Of a DNA stretch of 64,000 bases, positions 23,160 to 35,738 are shown one piece after another (the first letter of the stretch is position 1; every line of letters starts with the position of its first letter). The notes beneath the pieces are model-generated. The model was not told the DNA's origin. It made no database searches and saw nothing but the letters and a program-made list of their open reading frames with translations. Source of the stretch: Scenedesmus sp. ARA3 (Eukaryota > Chlorophyta > Chlorophyceae > Sphaeropleales > Scenedesmaceae); contig RWJK01001509.1 of the NCBI GenBank assembly GCA_004335835.1, positions 1-64,000 on the forward strand, given 5' to 3'. The position numbers were made by a program, and so were the translations under genes.

Positions 23160-25045
23160 TCACGCTGCTGCTTGCTGGCCGCACGCGCTCTCCGCGCGCT
23201 GCGTGCTGGCATAACTGCAGGCTGCCGTTGCTGTGCGGCCGGGTTCAGGCACAGCACGCCCTCCACAGTGGTGCCACAGCAGCACCCCCTGCTCCACCAG
23301 TGCCACCGAGTCGCGGAAGAGGGTCAGCCTGATGGGCCCTGTCATGCTGCTGTCGCCCGCGCCCTTGCAGCCGCCAATCCCTGCCAGGATGAACTTTGGG
23401 CCCAGCTGCTGCGCCTTCTGCCACTGGTTGCGCGTGATGGGCCACTGGTCCTCATCCAGGTTGGGGCTGCTGGTGGCCTCAATGGCAAGCAGCAGCTGCC
23501 CGCGATCCATCCGGTTGGCGCCACGCGTCCTGCGCAGGGCGGATGCAGTACACGCAACACCAGCAGCAGGAGCGCTTGATACCAACGCCAGAAGCACACG
23601 CAACAAAACAAGGGCATGATCAACCACACTGTTTCTGCAAGACACCTCGCAATAGGCCTAGCTGCATCCATACCATCACCTGTTCAAGCCTTGCACTTTC
23701 TTGTTATTTCTGCTCCATCGGCTAGGCTAGGCTTCTGGCAGCACATGTTCACAGTCTCAGGGACACGGCAGCTGATGTACCCCGACACAAATAAAGCATC
23801 GACCCAGCATGGAATCCTCAGCACTGTAGTGTTGCTCTGCAGCCAACTGCATGTGCCTCATGCAGCTGTGCCGCATATGTCTGGTTTGCTGTACGGCCTC
23901 ACATCAAAGCCTCCCAACATGCCACTCACCGCACCCTCACATCGAATGGCCCCAACCTGTCAGCGCCAATGTTCTCCCAGTCCACCTCAATGGCGCTGGA
24001 GTCCTGCACCCCGCACCACCCCAGCAGCTGGTCGATGTACTGCGCCACCAGCACCACCAGCAGCTCACCAAACTGCCCGTTGGTCTGCGCAGTGCAGGCA
24101 CAGCAGCAGCACACGCATACTTGAATCAAACAGCCTCATGCAGGCGGTGGCGGGGCAGCACAGGAATGGCAGCGGCAGCTGGCAACTGACGCAATGATGT
24201 CGCGCTGGCAGCCGTGTGAGTCATTCATGGCTTTTGTAGAATCAACGGAACAGCTGGCAGCAGGTCAGCAGCAGTGCGACTCACCCCGCCAGACCAGAGC
24301 TTGGCGCAGTTGAGCAGCAGGTGCAGGCCAGCCAGCACCTCCACGCACACCACGTTCTCGTTGAGCCTGTGCCTCTCACGCAGCTGCGGCTGCGGCAGCC
24401 CCTGCCTCAGCAGCTGCCGCGGGTCAACTGTGTCCTGCAAGCACCTCCTGACCAGCACCAGGCACTGGTAGACACTGTACGCACGGCCTGACCTGCTGCT
24501 CAGATCGCTGATGAGGCTGCCTTGCTGGCCCAAGTTGGGCACCAGCTCAAGCACCTCCTCAAGGTCTAGCCCCATCATGTTTGCCGCATGCTTCACATAA
24601 CGCTCCCACAGCTTACGAGAGGCTTGGTGGGGCTCCGCAGCCATGCTGGCAAAGAGAGTCAGCAGGCCACGCTTCTGCTGCGCAATTTCGTCTGGGGTGC
24701 ATGTTTGGGTCAGCTGGATGGCTATGGCAGCCGATGCCAGGGCCCTCTGCTGGGTCGCGTGTGGACAGCGCACAGGGCAGAAGGCAGCAAAAGCATACAA
24801 GCCTGAGAAGATACACCCCTTAGCATGCAGACATACAGGACATCCACTAACATTACAGCTTAAGCCGACAATCTTGGCGTGTATGCACTGCTGTACTGGT
24901 CCAATTAGTTTCCTCGGCACTCAGTACTGCAAGACAGTGGCTGGGCTGGTCGGTGTCTGCAATGATGGAAGCTGCTACCACTCACGTTGCTGGCCAGGGG
25001 ACCTCTCGGAGCAACGCTTGCTGTGGTTGTTGTGCGCTGCTGCAT
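23160..25045 (-). CDS. Orphan protein of 349 aa, unknown function
   Basis: Four minus-strand exons join in phase: 25045-24986, 24749-24285, 24084-23930, 23529-23160. The start codon precedes a basic, Thr-rich segment (MQQRTTTTASVAPRGPLASN), which could be a targeting peptide. The centre is largely helical: AIQLTQTCTPDEIAQQKRG, KLWERYVKHAANMMGLDLEE, VYQCLVLVRRCLQDTVDP, then ENVVCVEVLAGLHLLLNCAK and LLVVLVAQYIDQLLGW. The C-terminal third contains LLAIEATSSPNLDEDQWPI and ends in Ala/Gln/Ser-rich sequence. There is no recognised domain. Base composition and splice signals are like the neighbours. A further small exon near 24190-24234 was considered, but its phase does not fit. The protein could be algal-specific. 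Confidence 0.6.
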
Positions 25046-27811
25046 AGAACCAGGAGATACACCTACTAGGCTACGCGTGCTGCTAGGTGTGCCTGCTGTT
25101 CAGGCCTATGCCACCTGCTGTTGATGTGTGCTCGTGCTGCGCTTTCCCGTCTTTCAGAGCCTTCAAAAAGTTTTCTATTGCTGTAATCTGCAATCTTAGG
25201 AACGTTTATGTTGGAGCAAAGGGTGGGCTACCTTTGAAACGATGCGAACTTTCAATCGAAAATCCGCGTGCACACAACGGCTTGCTTAAACACACTTACG
25301 CTCTGAGCTATGTGATCCGGGCATTTGGCCAAAGATCCATGGACGCAGCAGCCAACACAGCATTGACGTCACGATAGTCCAAGAATGGTTGACGCAAACC
25401 GACTTGAATTGGCGCCATTTCGCCGCACCACGCCGAGGCGTGCACGCCTACGTAATGGTGGCACCTGTGGTGATTTTGATTCAAGTTCAGAACCACAGCT
25501 GCACACGGCAGAACCGCACAATGCCCGCTGCACTGCATTAGTAGGCCTGGCACCGGTGTGACCTGGCACCTGTGTGACCTGTGTATCTGTGATTGCATAG
25601 TGCTGTATACCGCAGCAGGATCGTTGACTGCGGACCCAGCTCTGAAATGCAGCTAACAACGCAATGGACAGTGATGATCATGCAGCAACAGCAGCACACT
25701 CATCATGTTTGCAGTGCGACGGCCAGGCTTGAGGGAGTAAGCATTGCGTTGCTGTGTTACAAGAGAAGGGGTGCAATACAGTTCCTCCTGCCACCAAACA
25801 GGCCCAGTTATGTGGATAAGCGTCCTCCGCAGCTGTTTGATAATAGGCAGGAGTCACAGCAGCTGTGCAATGTCCAACTGTTAGCTGCATGCTGCAGAAC
25901 CAGACGAGGGCTGCATCGCATGCATCAGCTGCTGCTGCTGCTTCATGGCGTGGTGGCTTGGAACCGTCACAATTGTGTTGCAACTTCAAACGAAAACATA
26001 ACAGTACGAGCACACTCGACTGCCTGCCGTGCATGAGCTGCATAATTCTGCAGCTGCATGCGTTGGCTGACAAGTAGGGGCTGACGCATTTCCACCTGCA
26101 CGGCTAGTCACACCAAGCGCTTGGGCGCTCGCTGCAACTGCAGCAAGTACCAACTGCTACCCACTAAGCCTGCTCTTCAGACGGAGCCGGAAAAGGAGCC
26201 ATCGTGCGGCAACTGTAACACTTGTGCATACAAGCGCCAAAATGGCCTAACTGCTGCACGTGTGCAATGCAAACCAAACCATGCGGCCGGCATGTACACA
26301 CTTGCGCACGCAGCGGCCACCAGCAGTGCAGCAAGAATGCAGCCTGCAGATCAACCGGCAAACGATGGAGACAACTTAAGATGTGTATATCGATATACCT
26401 GATATCAGGTCTGCTTGTAGCTCATGAACCACTACCGTTGAGCTGCAACCGACCAGCACACGCCATGCAGCGAATCCATGGCTGCTATCAAGTCACAAAC
26501 ACTGATACCCCAAGCAAATCTGCAGGCATGTTCTTCAATTAAGCAAGCAAGCCAACAAGCAGCTGATGCAAAGGGAGACAGCCCCATGCTGCAGCAGTTC
26601 CAATGTGTGACGGCAGCAGCACATTGCGGCAGGTGTTCATACTACCACATGCCGCACCTTGGCTGCCCTGTCTGTCCAACCTCCCTTTCACAAAAACATG
26701 CTGTTGTTACAACTACGGACCGCCCCATGCTGTCAGCCCTGACGTTTCTGTGCAACAACCTGTCTGCACAGCAGGCAGCACCCTTCAATGATCCTGCCCG
26801 CCTTCGTCCACTGCATTTCTGCCACGAGATACTACAACACAGCTCTGCATGCTATCAGCAGTGGCAACATGTGCGCCTAGCCTATGGAGCACGTGCTCCC
26901 AACTCACAGACAACAGTATACTGATAGCGTCTGCCCACACTATTCAACACAGGTTGACTGTGCTGCCTGTCTTGCAGCACCAATCAACTGCTGTAGTGCC
27001 AGCCTCCCACTGCTGCAATACTTCGCAGTATGCACTGCCATCTGTCCCTAGATGTCTGCCTGGCATGCTACAACAATGACAGCAAATCCGGTGCGCCAGC
27101 GCACCCCTAGGCTCCTCTTACACATGTTGGCAGCAGGCAATGCAAGCTGTGTGCGCCCAGGTGTTGACAGCAGGTATACAAGACCGAACCCGTGTCGGTG
27201 CGCAGCAGCCTGCTAGCAAAACTGCACACGCAGCAGATCGGCAGTACCTGCGCCAGGCGCAACATGCAGGCTTGAGAGTTGCCGTGCTGCTTATTGATCA
27301 AGAATGGAGAAGGTGCAGCAAAGTAATCATGATAATGCTGCAAGGAGTTTGAAGACAATGCTGCGCGGTGATAGCCAGCCATTTCACTTCATGGCGTGGC
27401 ACTCGTCATGCAATCGCATGTAACAGCATGCAACCAAGAAGTCAGCAATATGTTTCTACCCCTCCCCCTGAATGCACCGCTGCAGAGCCCGGCGCCGCGC
27501 AAGCCCGCTTCGCGTCTGAAGTTCCTCGGAAAGAAACACCCACAAATCAAAAGCACAAGTGCTGCACAAGTGCTGCACAACACAGCATGACGACTGGCAC
27601 TTTACAGTGACAGAACACAAGGTCACCCACACTAAGCCAGCGCATGGCGCACAGAGGTCCAAGCAACTGCTGACAAGTGAGCAACAAGTGCTCATGTGCC
27701 TTGGGTGAAAACACACACGAACTTACACACAGATGGTATGGTACGGTCGACCAGCCCGCCCCTGCCCTGAAGCTCTTGCTGTGACTCAACTGTAAGTACA
27801 CAATACGCTGT
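25046..27811. other. 2.8-kb region without a supported gene
   Basis: It lies between two minus-strand genes, so it holds the promoter of the orphan gene and the 3' flank of the START-domain gene. Short random open frames only; codon use, splice signals and family motifs are all lacking. No terminal repeats or transposase-like sequence was seen. Confidence 0.5.
27723..27727 (-). terminator. Candidate TGTAA polyadenylation signal for the START-domain gene
   Basis: TTACA on the plus strand gives TGTAA on the coding strand about 85 bases beyond the stop at 27812, supporting that stop as the gene end. Confidence 0.5.
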
Positions 27812-29415
27812 TCAAACAGCACACACCAGTTCAAACAAATGCCCTGCCTGGCCCATCACCAGCACACGGGTGTCAGCACGCAAATTGGCCAACACAGCGC
27901 TAAGCAGCACTGCTGCCGCCGGCTGCATTGCACACCAGCCACAGCAGCAACCCAGCTGGCGGCACAGCGCCGCTGACACATCTTGCGCCTGTATTCCTCG
28001 ACTCTGACACCTTGCAAAACCAAGCTCTGTCAATGCGTGCACGCGCTTGGCCGCTTCACCAAGCGCTCTCTGCATCGTGCCACTCCCTCACTTCCTCCCC
28101 TGCCTCACTCATCCCGCTGCCCTCACTGCAAGCAGCAGCAGCAGCAGCAGCCGTGCCCTTGCCGGAACCCCACACCCCACCCAGATCCACCTCAGCACCA
28201 ACCCACTGCCCAGCACGCCCGCTGGCACCACCCACCTCAGCAGCAGCAGCAGCAGCAGCAGCAGTCTTTGCGCGCGCCTCGGCTGCTGCCGCAGCATGCA
28301 GCGCGCTGCCGCCCGGGCCCAGCATGTGCAGCGGCGGCAGGCGGCCGCATGCATCCGCCTGGCTCCTGTTGAGGCGCGGCAGCTGCGCCAGCGTGGCTGG
28401 GCCCAGCTGCTGCAGCGTGCTGCGGATGCGGTCGATGTTGAGCGGGATGGCCTGCGCGGCGGCAAGAAGGGGCAGACGTCATGAGAAAGTCAGCACCAAG
28501 CAGTGGATAACACCAGAAGCTCCATTGTTGTGCGATATGCGGGAGATCAATAGCCAGCAGTAGAGTAGCTAGACTGAAGGCATGTGTCAAGTACACCAAT
28601 CCACCTCAACGCAGCCATAGGATGATAAGGCAGTTGGTTCAATCAATCCCAATGCCTGCATTCAGTCTGAGCTGCATGCAGCTGGACTGCGCTCTCCCTC
28701 TCATTACTGCGCGCACCTCCAGGCTGAAGTTGACCACACTGGTGGGGATCCAGCCCTGAAGGGTAGGTGATGTGCAGCAGCAGCAGCAGCAGCAGGTGCT
28801 GTGAGCAGAATCCAGGTATAGTGCATTGGGCTTACAAACCTGTACAAACATGTGGTGAGATGCAAGCTCAGAACCCCCAAAGCCAGGCAAGAGGTGCTGG
28901 CAGCAACAACCAAGCATCTGGCGACACCTCCTCAGTGCCAGCATGCGACATCATGCCAGGCTGTGGGGCTGTGCTCCAGACCAAATGTTCACGCTGTTCC
29001 TGTCTCCTGCTATACTGCCCAACCGCCTCCCTGCATATGTGCTGGCGTTCTGTGTACACAGCATGCAACGAAACAAACCATCCAGGCAACATACAGAGCC
29101 GGAGACAGCAACCTTATGCATTATGCATTGCTACATGAGTGGTGCAGCGCAGCACCCCGCCGCCCCACCTTGGGGTCCACCTGCAGCGTGATGTTCAGGC
29201 AGCAGCCGCCGGCTGTGGGCACCACCACATAGCCAGAGTCCCACATGTGGCCCCTGGCAGCAGCAGCAGCAGCAACAGCTGAACATCCGCACTCCAAGCC
29301 AGACAACAGCCATTTGACCACAACGCGGGATGACGTTGTGACAGGAGTAACCCACAAGCCTGCATCTGCAGCCAGAGGCACTACGCCAACACACGGCAAC
29401 TTGGCTGGCATTGAT

Positions 29416-29448
<33 letters not shown>

Positions 29449-30753
29449 GCGCCCACCGTATGGTGCAGGGCGTCTTGCCGGGGTCTCCCTCCACAGCCAC
29501 CTCGGGGCCCAGCGATGTGCAGTACAGCACGTGCATGCCGTTGGGGAACCACACGCGCACCGTGCGCAGCACAAAGTCGCGGTCCGACACGAACGCTGAC
29601 GCGCCTGGGGTGCACGGCAGCAGCAGCGGCAGCAGCAGGAGCAGCAGGGAGGCAGCAGGTGGGTCAGCAGCAGTGCAGTGAGTAGATTGTGGGCACTGGT
29701 TAGGAACGCATGCAGCCCTTGCTGTTTGCAGAAGTGATGGGCATAACAAATTCAACACATGTGCAGCTGCTGTGTTGCAGAGGAGCATGGCCTGGCATGC
29801 ACACAGCGTACGGTCATACGCTCGGTGAACATGCTGCAGAGGGGCCTACAAACAGCAAAAACCACCGAACCGGCGCAGCAACTGCTGAACTGCAGGCCTT
29901 GGCTGCTGCTGCGTCTGGCTGTTGGCTGCTGCAGGCACCTCACCCGGCAGGCCGTAGCTGAGGTGGATGGTGGCCACCTCACAGTGCCCTGAGGGCTCAC
30001 GCGCAAAGTCCAGGTAGCGCGCACCCTGCGGCAGCAACGCAACCAGTAGTGAGGAGTATAAGAGCAACAACACGCATGCCGCCTCACGGTGCTGCTGCTG
30101 TTGCCGGCGTCCCGCCTGCAACATGCCTGCAACGCCACCCGCTGCCACGTGCACGCACATGCTGCACCTGTGTGCAGGGCAATTGCTAAGCCTGCTGCTG
30201 CTGCTGCTACCAGCGCTCACCTTGAACAGCATGTCCCATTCCGGGATGAGCTCCAGGTTGCACAGCAGCTCAAACACAGTCTAGGGCAGCAGCAGGGAGA
30301 AGCATGGCAGGCGGGACGCAGGGTAGGCTCGCGTTGTAAGGTCAGCCACTAGGCACTGGCTATTACACAGCCTGATGATGCCGCATGGTTGTGTAACACA
30401 CTGTAACAATGCGTTTGCTTGCATTGAAGGTCAGAAATTTGCACCAATCGCATGCTGTTTAAGGTGGCCTGAAGGTGACACCAGCACTTTGCAGCACCTG
30501 GCAGCAGACTCACCCGTGCATCAGCCTCCACCTCCCCCATGCCGCTGACCCTGTAAATTCGGTTCCTTGGCAGGTCCGACACATCCCTGAAGATGGTGAT
30601 GCCGCGATTGGTGGTTGCCAGGAAGTGTTCTTGCGTTGCCAGGAGGGTCTTACGGAGCAGGCCCAGCACGCCTGCTTTGTCTCGCGGTGTCAGCAAAGTA
30701 ACGTCGGTGTGCAGAAAGTCCAGAATCTGTGCAGCTTGAGCCTGTGCTGCCAT
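27812..30753 (-). CDS. START-domain lipid-binding protein
   Basis: Eight minus-strand exons in phase: 30753-30514, 30280-30221, 30025-29944, 29604-29457, 29253-29169, 28755-28717, 28451-28236, 28069-27812 (375 aa). START domains form a helix-grip pocket for sterols, phospholipids or other lipids. The family pattern is clear from residue 80 on: TVFELLCNLELIPEWDMLFK (the EWD block), CEVATIHLSYGLP, FVSDRDFVLRTVRVWFPNGM, DSGYVVVPTAGGCCLNITLQ and VDPKGWIPTSVVNFSLE, the last matching the conserved D-P-K-G-W-(I/L)-P segment. The N-terminal 80 residues are helical and soluble, with no transit or signal peptide. The C-terminal 130 residues are helical and Ala-rich. There is no transmembrane, PH or homeodomain, so it is a stand-alone START protein. 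Ligand unknown. The C-terminal exon is the least certain; an alternative stop exists if the last intron is retained. Confidence 0.85.
29418..29449 (+). repeat. Triplet (AGC/GCT) microsatellite in START-gene intron 4
   Basis: About ten triplets, CTG on the coding strand, lying 8 bases after the donor at 29456. Confidence 0.9.
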
Positions 30754-31767
30754 GATCGCGTGCTGGGAGTTTTGTCCGGTGCCACCTCAGCCAACTTGGC
30801 CAACCACCTCCCGCTGTTGGCCCGCTCGATCAGCACGTAAACAACATGGTGCGGCGTGAGTTCACTAAAACCAAAGTAAAGATGCGCGGACATCATATGA
30901 GGGCGCCAGGGACATGGCATGTCGGTAGGGTTCATCAGCAGTTCAACTTCAAGTTGCAAGATAACAGGGCCCGACAACCGTCCTCTGCAATTGGCCCGCT
31001 CGCACACCCTGAGAAGTGTTACGTTAGACACGCGTACGCTAGGCACTGCAGCAGTAGCTCAGAGGCTTTCATGCAGACAGCCACTTGTCATCATGATGAG
31101 CAGTAAGCATGGCACAGTCACAAGCTCTTGATCAGCATGCAAGCCGATTGTATGACCCATCGCCTGACGCTGGCACATGGTGTAAAGGACTGATGAGGCA
31201 GACCTAATGATAGTCCCAAAAGGGCAATACAAGGGAGAATGCATGGCAACGCATGGCTGCCAGCGGGTGCACAACATCGGACTTCAAGCACGGCCTGGCC
31301 ATACACTACAGATGCATGGCAACAAACAGATGCGGGCACCTATCAGCAAATGCATACACAAGAACAAGGTGAAAGCATGCCACTTCAGCTGTTATACATG
31401 AGGAGGATGGCGAGGCATTTCGAGAAGCACAACACTCTATACACGTGCCAACTGTAACATATAAGAGACTGTGGTGACACATCAGCAGCCGACACGCTCG
31501 ATTGCCACACCTATTTGCCATACAGGGCCAACATGCAAGGTGATCAGCTCCTACAAGCCAACATGGAGCAGTTGCTGAAGCAGTGGAATGAAGAGTGACT
31601 GCGTGGAGCTGAGGCTGTGCACAGGCACGTGCCTTTGATGTAGCATGCCTGCGCATGTCAATGACGCATGTGATGAGATGCCCCGCCACCCGATTGTGAA
31701 ACCACCTCATAACTGAACCTTAGCATACACTTGCCTCCCGCTCAGCGGCTCGCAGCAGCTGCCGCGC
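30754..31767. other. Intergenic, 1.0 kb between two minus-strand genes
   Basis: It contains the 5' flank of the START gene and the 3' flank of the Mpo1-like gene. No coding signal was found. Confidence 0.5.
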
Positions 31768-32283
31768 CTAGTGCTGCCGCTTGTGTGCTGCAATGTTTGC
31801 TGCCACCCGCTGCTGCAGCTGTTTGTACAGCTGCGGCCTGTAGCCCAGCAGGAACAGCAGCTCAAACCACACGAACAGCGGCGCAAGTGTCAGCGCCTGC
31901 AGGCCAACACACAGCAGCAGCAGGCAGCAGCAACAGCACACAAAACGCATGAGCCAGTTGCAGCCCTCACAAGCTACCCAAGGTAGCACACGTTCAGAAG
32001 CAGCAGTGTTGCTGGCGTTTACTATTCTTGCGGCTGCTGAAAACCCTCATCACAGGCGATTGGTGTTGCTGCACAAGCTGCCATGCTCCCTGCCAGCAAC
32101 GCATGCAGCACATCCAGCTATGCAGCTGCTGCTGCCGCCTATCAGCGCCTCGCCCACCTGCACAAGGCTGTCCAGGAGGGCTGGCTTGCGCTTTTCCAGG
32201 ATGGCATGCCCCGGGTGGATCTGCATGTACCAGGACAGCACGTGCACCAGCAGCGCCCACTTCCACGCCTGCGCCACCTGCAG

Positions 32284-32330
<47 letters not shown>

Positions 32331-33130
32331 CAAGCGGCATCACACATACATCGACTGACACCTGCTTGCCCAGAAGGCATATGAGCTAAGCTTGCAATCC
32401 ATGCAGCCCTGCTGGACATCAGGTTTGAACACAACCGCGCTTGCAGGACTCGCTGTGCTACATGCATGCATGGAGGCTTGCTGTGTGCTGTGTGCTGCTG
32501 CGCACCTGCTGCTGGAACAGGGTTGCGCTGAGCCACAGCGGCAGCCCCACGCAGGCCGACCAGGAGAGGCCAGCCGCAGGCTCCAGGCGCAGGTAGTACA
32601 GCGAGTAGGCGGCAGCCACTAGGAAGGCAGCATTGAGCTGCACACTGCTGCAGGGGGAGAGAGCAAAAGAGACAGCCAGATGTACAGTTTCAGGTATGAT
32701 GGATGAAGGGTAAGGAACGTCTCAGCCCTGCGATGGGTTATGCCCAACAACTTGTGTGGTATGCAATGTCATGTGCGAATGTAGAAGCTGGGCATGTGAA
32801 CACCACAGCATGACAGGCACATGCAGCAGAAGCTCACCCGCTCAGCCAGGTGGGCAGTGGGGCCAGCAGTGGCAGCACATGGCTAGGAACTGACAGTAAG
32901 GGCCCAGTGTACGCCAATCCAACGGCCAAGGACCAGACGATGGCTGGAACAAAGATAAAGTGGATCAACTGCAGCAACAGCAGGAAGCAGGAGGTTGGCT
33001 GTCAAAGTGCAGCTCTTTGTCTAGTCCCCGGCTATTCCGCTTGCCATGCGCTTGCCTGGTTCCATCTGTTGTTGTGGTAGCTGCCATAGAACGTAAGCTG
33101 CTCCAAGAGATCAAAGTTGAGGCCCAACAT
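31768..33130 (-). CDS. Mpo1/DUF962 (YGL010w-like) membrane protein
   Basis: Five exons on the minus strand: 33130-33056, 32968-32838, 32647-32506, 32277-32158, 31896-31768 (198 aa, the family's usual size). Yeast Mpo1 is an Fe(II)-dependent dioxygenase of the ER that acts in alpha-oxidation of 2-hydroxy fatty acids from phytosphingosine. Key features: NFDLLEQLTFYGSYH, then the family pattern Y-H-x5-x-N/Q-L-I-H-F with H19 and H28, and Q-I-H-P-G-H-A-I-L-E-K-R-K-P-A-L-L with H137 and H140. These histidines are the likely metal ligands. Four hydrophobic segments follow the family topology. Intron 1 has a GC donor (CAG/GCAAGC) with a normal CAG acceptor; using it is the only way to join YHNNRWNQ to LIHFIFVP. 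The gene is head-to-head with the PurN gene, 393 bases apart. Confidence 0.9.
32281..32330 (+). repeat. Triplet microsatellite upstream of an acceptor in the Mpo1-like gene
   Basis: About 16 CAG units on the plus strand, that is CTG on the coding strand. It ends a few bases before the exon 4 acceptor at 32278. Confidence 0.9.
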
Positions 33131-33523
33131 GCTGACTGTGCAACCTTTGACTGGTGGGAGCCGTGGCTGCAGCCTGAGCGCCGATGATCTTGTCTTTGCC
33201 TAATCAATGTGTCAAGACATGTGTTCAAAATGGTTTGCGTGTGTCACTAGGTCACCAGGAAGTAACACGAGTCCCGGACAACGTGCCGCAGTCGTGGTTC
33301 CGGCAGCGAGCACGGTGAATGCCTTGATCGCTACTATTTGACCAGTGCTTATAGCGTTTGTCGTGCTTCAATACAAGAAGAAGTCAGGTGTGACACAGTT
33401 TTCAAAAACGAACTGCTTCAGCACTGCTACCACAACAAGCATCAACAGCACGCCACAGCAGCTGCATTTAAATTGCTACAGAGCCGCAGGCTGCATACAT
33501 AGAGAATAACAGAAGCTGTCATC
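33131..33523. promoter_or_regulatory. Bidirectional promoter region of the Mpo1-like and PurN genes
   Basis: A 393-base gap separates two head-to-head start codons. It is less GC-rich than the genes; no clear TATA box was found in either direction. Shared regulation is possible but not shown. Confidence 0.5.
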
Positions 33524-35738
33524 ATGCACAGCTTGCAGCAGCAGTCAGGACTGGCCAGGCAGTCAACACAAGGCGTGCAGCGGCTGCCCAGCAGCAGATG
33601 TAGCAGCACCGCCATAGTCAAGCAGCTGCATCATCACATATGCCAGCAACACATGCTGGCACTTCCAGCTACACAGCCGTGCATAGCACCCCGGCTGCAG
33701 CAGCAGCAGCAGCATGGTAGGAGGCGTGCAGCAGCAGTGACAAGGGCTGGCCCCCCAGAGCAGCACGCCTGCAATGGCAGCAAGAAGAAGCTGGCTGTGT
33801 TTGTATCAGGCGGAGGCTCAAACTTCAAGGCAATCCATGCAGCCTGCCTGAAGGGGCAGATAAATGCAGAAGTGGTGGTGAGTCACAACATCTGCCAGGC
33901 AGATGCCTGGCATGCCTGATGTTGCTGCTGCTGTTGTGCTGTGCATGCACCTCACCCCCGACGCAGTGACAGCAAACTGTCTAAAACAAAACTTGTAATG
34001 GCAGTTTCACCACAGCACACCAGCATGGCCCGTTACATTCGGCGTCAACACCCCCGCTGGGCGCCCCTTGCAACTGCAGGCGGTTGTGAGCGACGTGCCT
34101 AGCTGTGGGGGAGTCGCATATGCAGCGCAGCACGGCATCCCCACCCTCACCTACCCAGCCTCTAAAAAGGGGCTGTTCCCCGGGCTGACCCCCCAGGAGC
34201 TGGTGCAGCAGCTGAAGCACGAGCTGGGCGCAGACTATGTGCTGCTGGCAGGATACCTCAAGGTGCGCTGCGCTGCAGGAGGAGATACTTGTTTCAGCAG
34301 CAGCAGCGGCGCAGCAGGCCGCGAGTCATCAGCGGCAGCAGCAGGGCCGGGCAGCCAGCATAGCAGATGGCAGTTGTCAAATGTAAGTGTTATGAGCTAG
34401 TGATAGTGACGGTCTGCAGCTCTTGTTGGTGAATGTCTGAAGTGGCAGCTGGAGCCATTTGGGTTGCAGGCACCACCTGCGGCGCCTACGCAATGGTCAG
34501 CCTGTCGCTTCTACTGGTGTGTGTGGTAGCAGCAGTCTCCGGCACTTCTGGCACTTTCAGCGAAGCACCATCAGCGCCTGCATCAGTGCGGTACTACAAA
34601 CAAGCTGCAGCTGTGCATGTTCACACTGCACTCTGCGAGCAGCAGCGGCGCAGCACTCATCATCAGCGCCTGTCCTGCTGCGTTTGACGCCCCCTGCCTT
34701 ACTCCCTGCGCTGCTGTTCATTTACACCCGCAGCTGATCCCTGTTGAGCTGGTGTCGGCGTACAAGCGCGCCATGCTCAACATCCACCCCGGGCTGCTGC
34801 CGTCATTCGGCGGGAAGGGGCTATACGGGGAGCGCGTGCATGCGGCAGTCATCAAGTCTGGAGCACGGTGAGGCTGCAGACGCTGTTTGAAAGGAAATGC
34901 CTGTCCTGCGCTCAGTTGTGGCGGTGGTGGCCGTTGAATGCATGCGCAGCTCGCACAGGGTGCCTTTTGTATTGTTCAGCTGCCCCAGCGACCACATGCT
35001 GCAGCAACTGGGGCTTGTGGCTGCTGTTTGTCCAACAGCTGCACGGCTGTCCGCGCAGCTTCCTGCCCGCACCAACTGGCTACGTCACCTGGTGGCAATT
35101 GCTTGAAACACACGTGCAGATGATCTCAATGCATTGATGTTATGATGGGTTCTGTTTGAAGCCTTGTGGCTGCTTGCTGCTCAAGGACGCCCGCCTGCAA
35201 ATGCGTGCTCACGTGTCTGCACTAAATCTGGTTGTACCTCGGCATGCTGCAGCTTCTCCGGCCCCACGGTGCACTTTGTTGACGAGGAGTACGACACGGG
35301 GCCCATCCTGGCGCAGCGCTGCGTGAGCGTCTCGCCCACAGACAGCCCCAAGCAGCTGGCGGCACGTGTGCTGGAGCAGGTGCGGGCCTGAGCGGCAGAG
35401 GGAAGACACCAAGAGAGCGCCAGCAGCAGCAGCAGCACTGCAGCAGTGATGGAACTGGCAGCAGCTGCGTGCCTTTTTTGCGTGCTTGCCACGGCTTGAA
35501 TGAAGAAAGTGAGCTAGCTGTTTTGGGCTTGTGCTGTGTGAAACGCAACAGGCGACTGTTGATTGCTGCAACTATGGGACTGCTGAGTGCTGCATGCATC
35601 TCTGGCTGCTGCTGCTGCTGCTGCTGCTGACGCCCTCTGCAGGAGCACCAGGTGTACCCGTATGCTGTGTCAGCGCTGGTTGATGGCCGCATCACCTGGA
35701 GGGAAGATGGCATCCCCATCATCTGGGAGGCGTCATGA
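33524..35738 (+). CDS. Phosphoribosylglycinamide formyltransferase (PurN/GART), probably plastid-targeted
   Basis: Five exons: 33524-33877, 34080-34262, 34734-34867, 35253-35379, 35643-35738 (297 aa). The enzyme transfers a formyl group from 10-formyltetrahydrofolate to GAR, the third step of de novo purine synthesis. The N-terminal 85 residues are rich in Ser, Gln, Arg and Ala and poor in acids, as in a plastid (or dual) transit peptide; bacterial PurN then starts at KKLAVFVSGGGSNFKAI (about 88). The catalytic triad is present: N195 and H197 in LNIHPGLLPSF, and D238 in HFVDEEYDTGPILAQ. The core is a monofunctional PurN of bacterial length, unlike the trifunctional animal GART. The C-terminal exon ends PIIWEAS. 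Purine synthesis is plastidic in plants, which supports the location. Confidence 0.93.

Noticed and set aside
24190..24234. Small extra exon (MNDSHGCQRDIIAS) in the orphan gene
   Set aside because: The only acceptor gives a phase that creates an immediate stop; direct joining of 24285 to 24084 keeps phase without it.
25046..27811. Several 60-150 codon open frames in both strands
   Set aside because: No coherent splice signals, composition or family motifs; they are expected by chance in GC-rich DNA.
28056..28236. Read-through stop at 28056-28058 as the end of the START gene
   Set aside because: The frame after 28236 turns into Gly/Ala low complexity, while splicing GAG/GTGGGT to 28069 keeps phase, gives an ordered helix, and ends 85 bases before a TGTAA.
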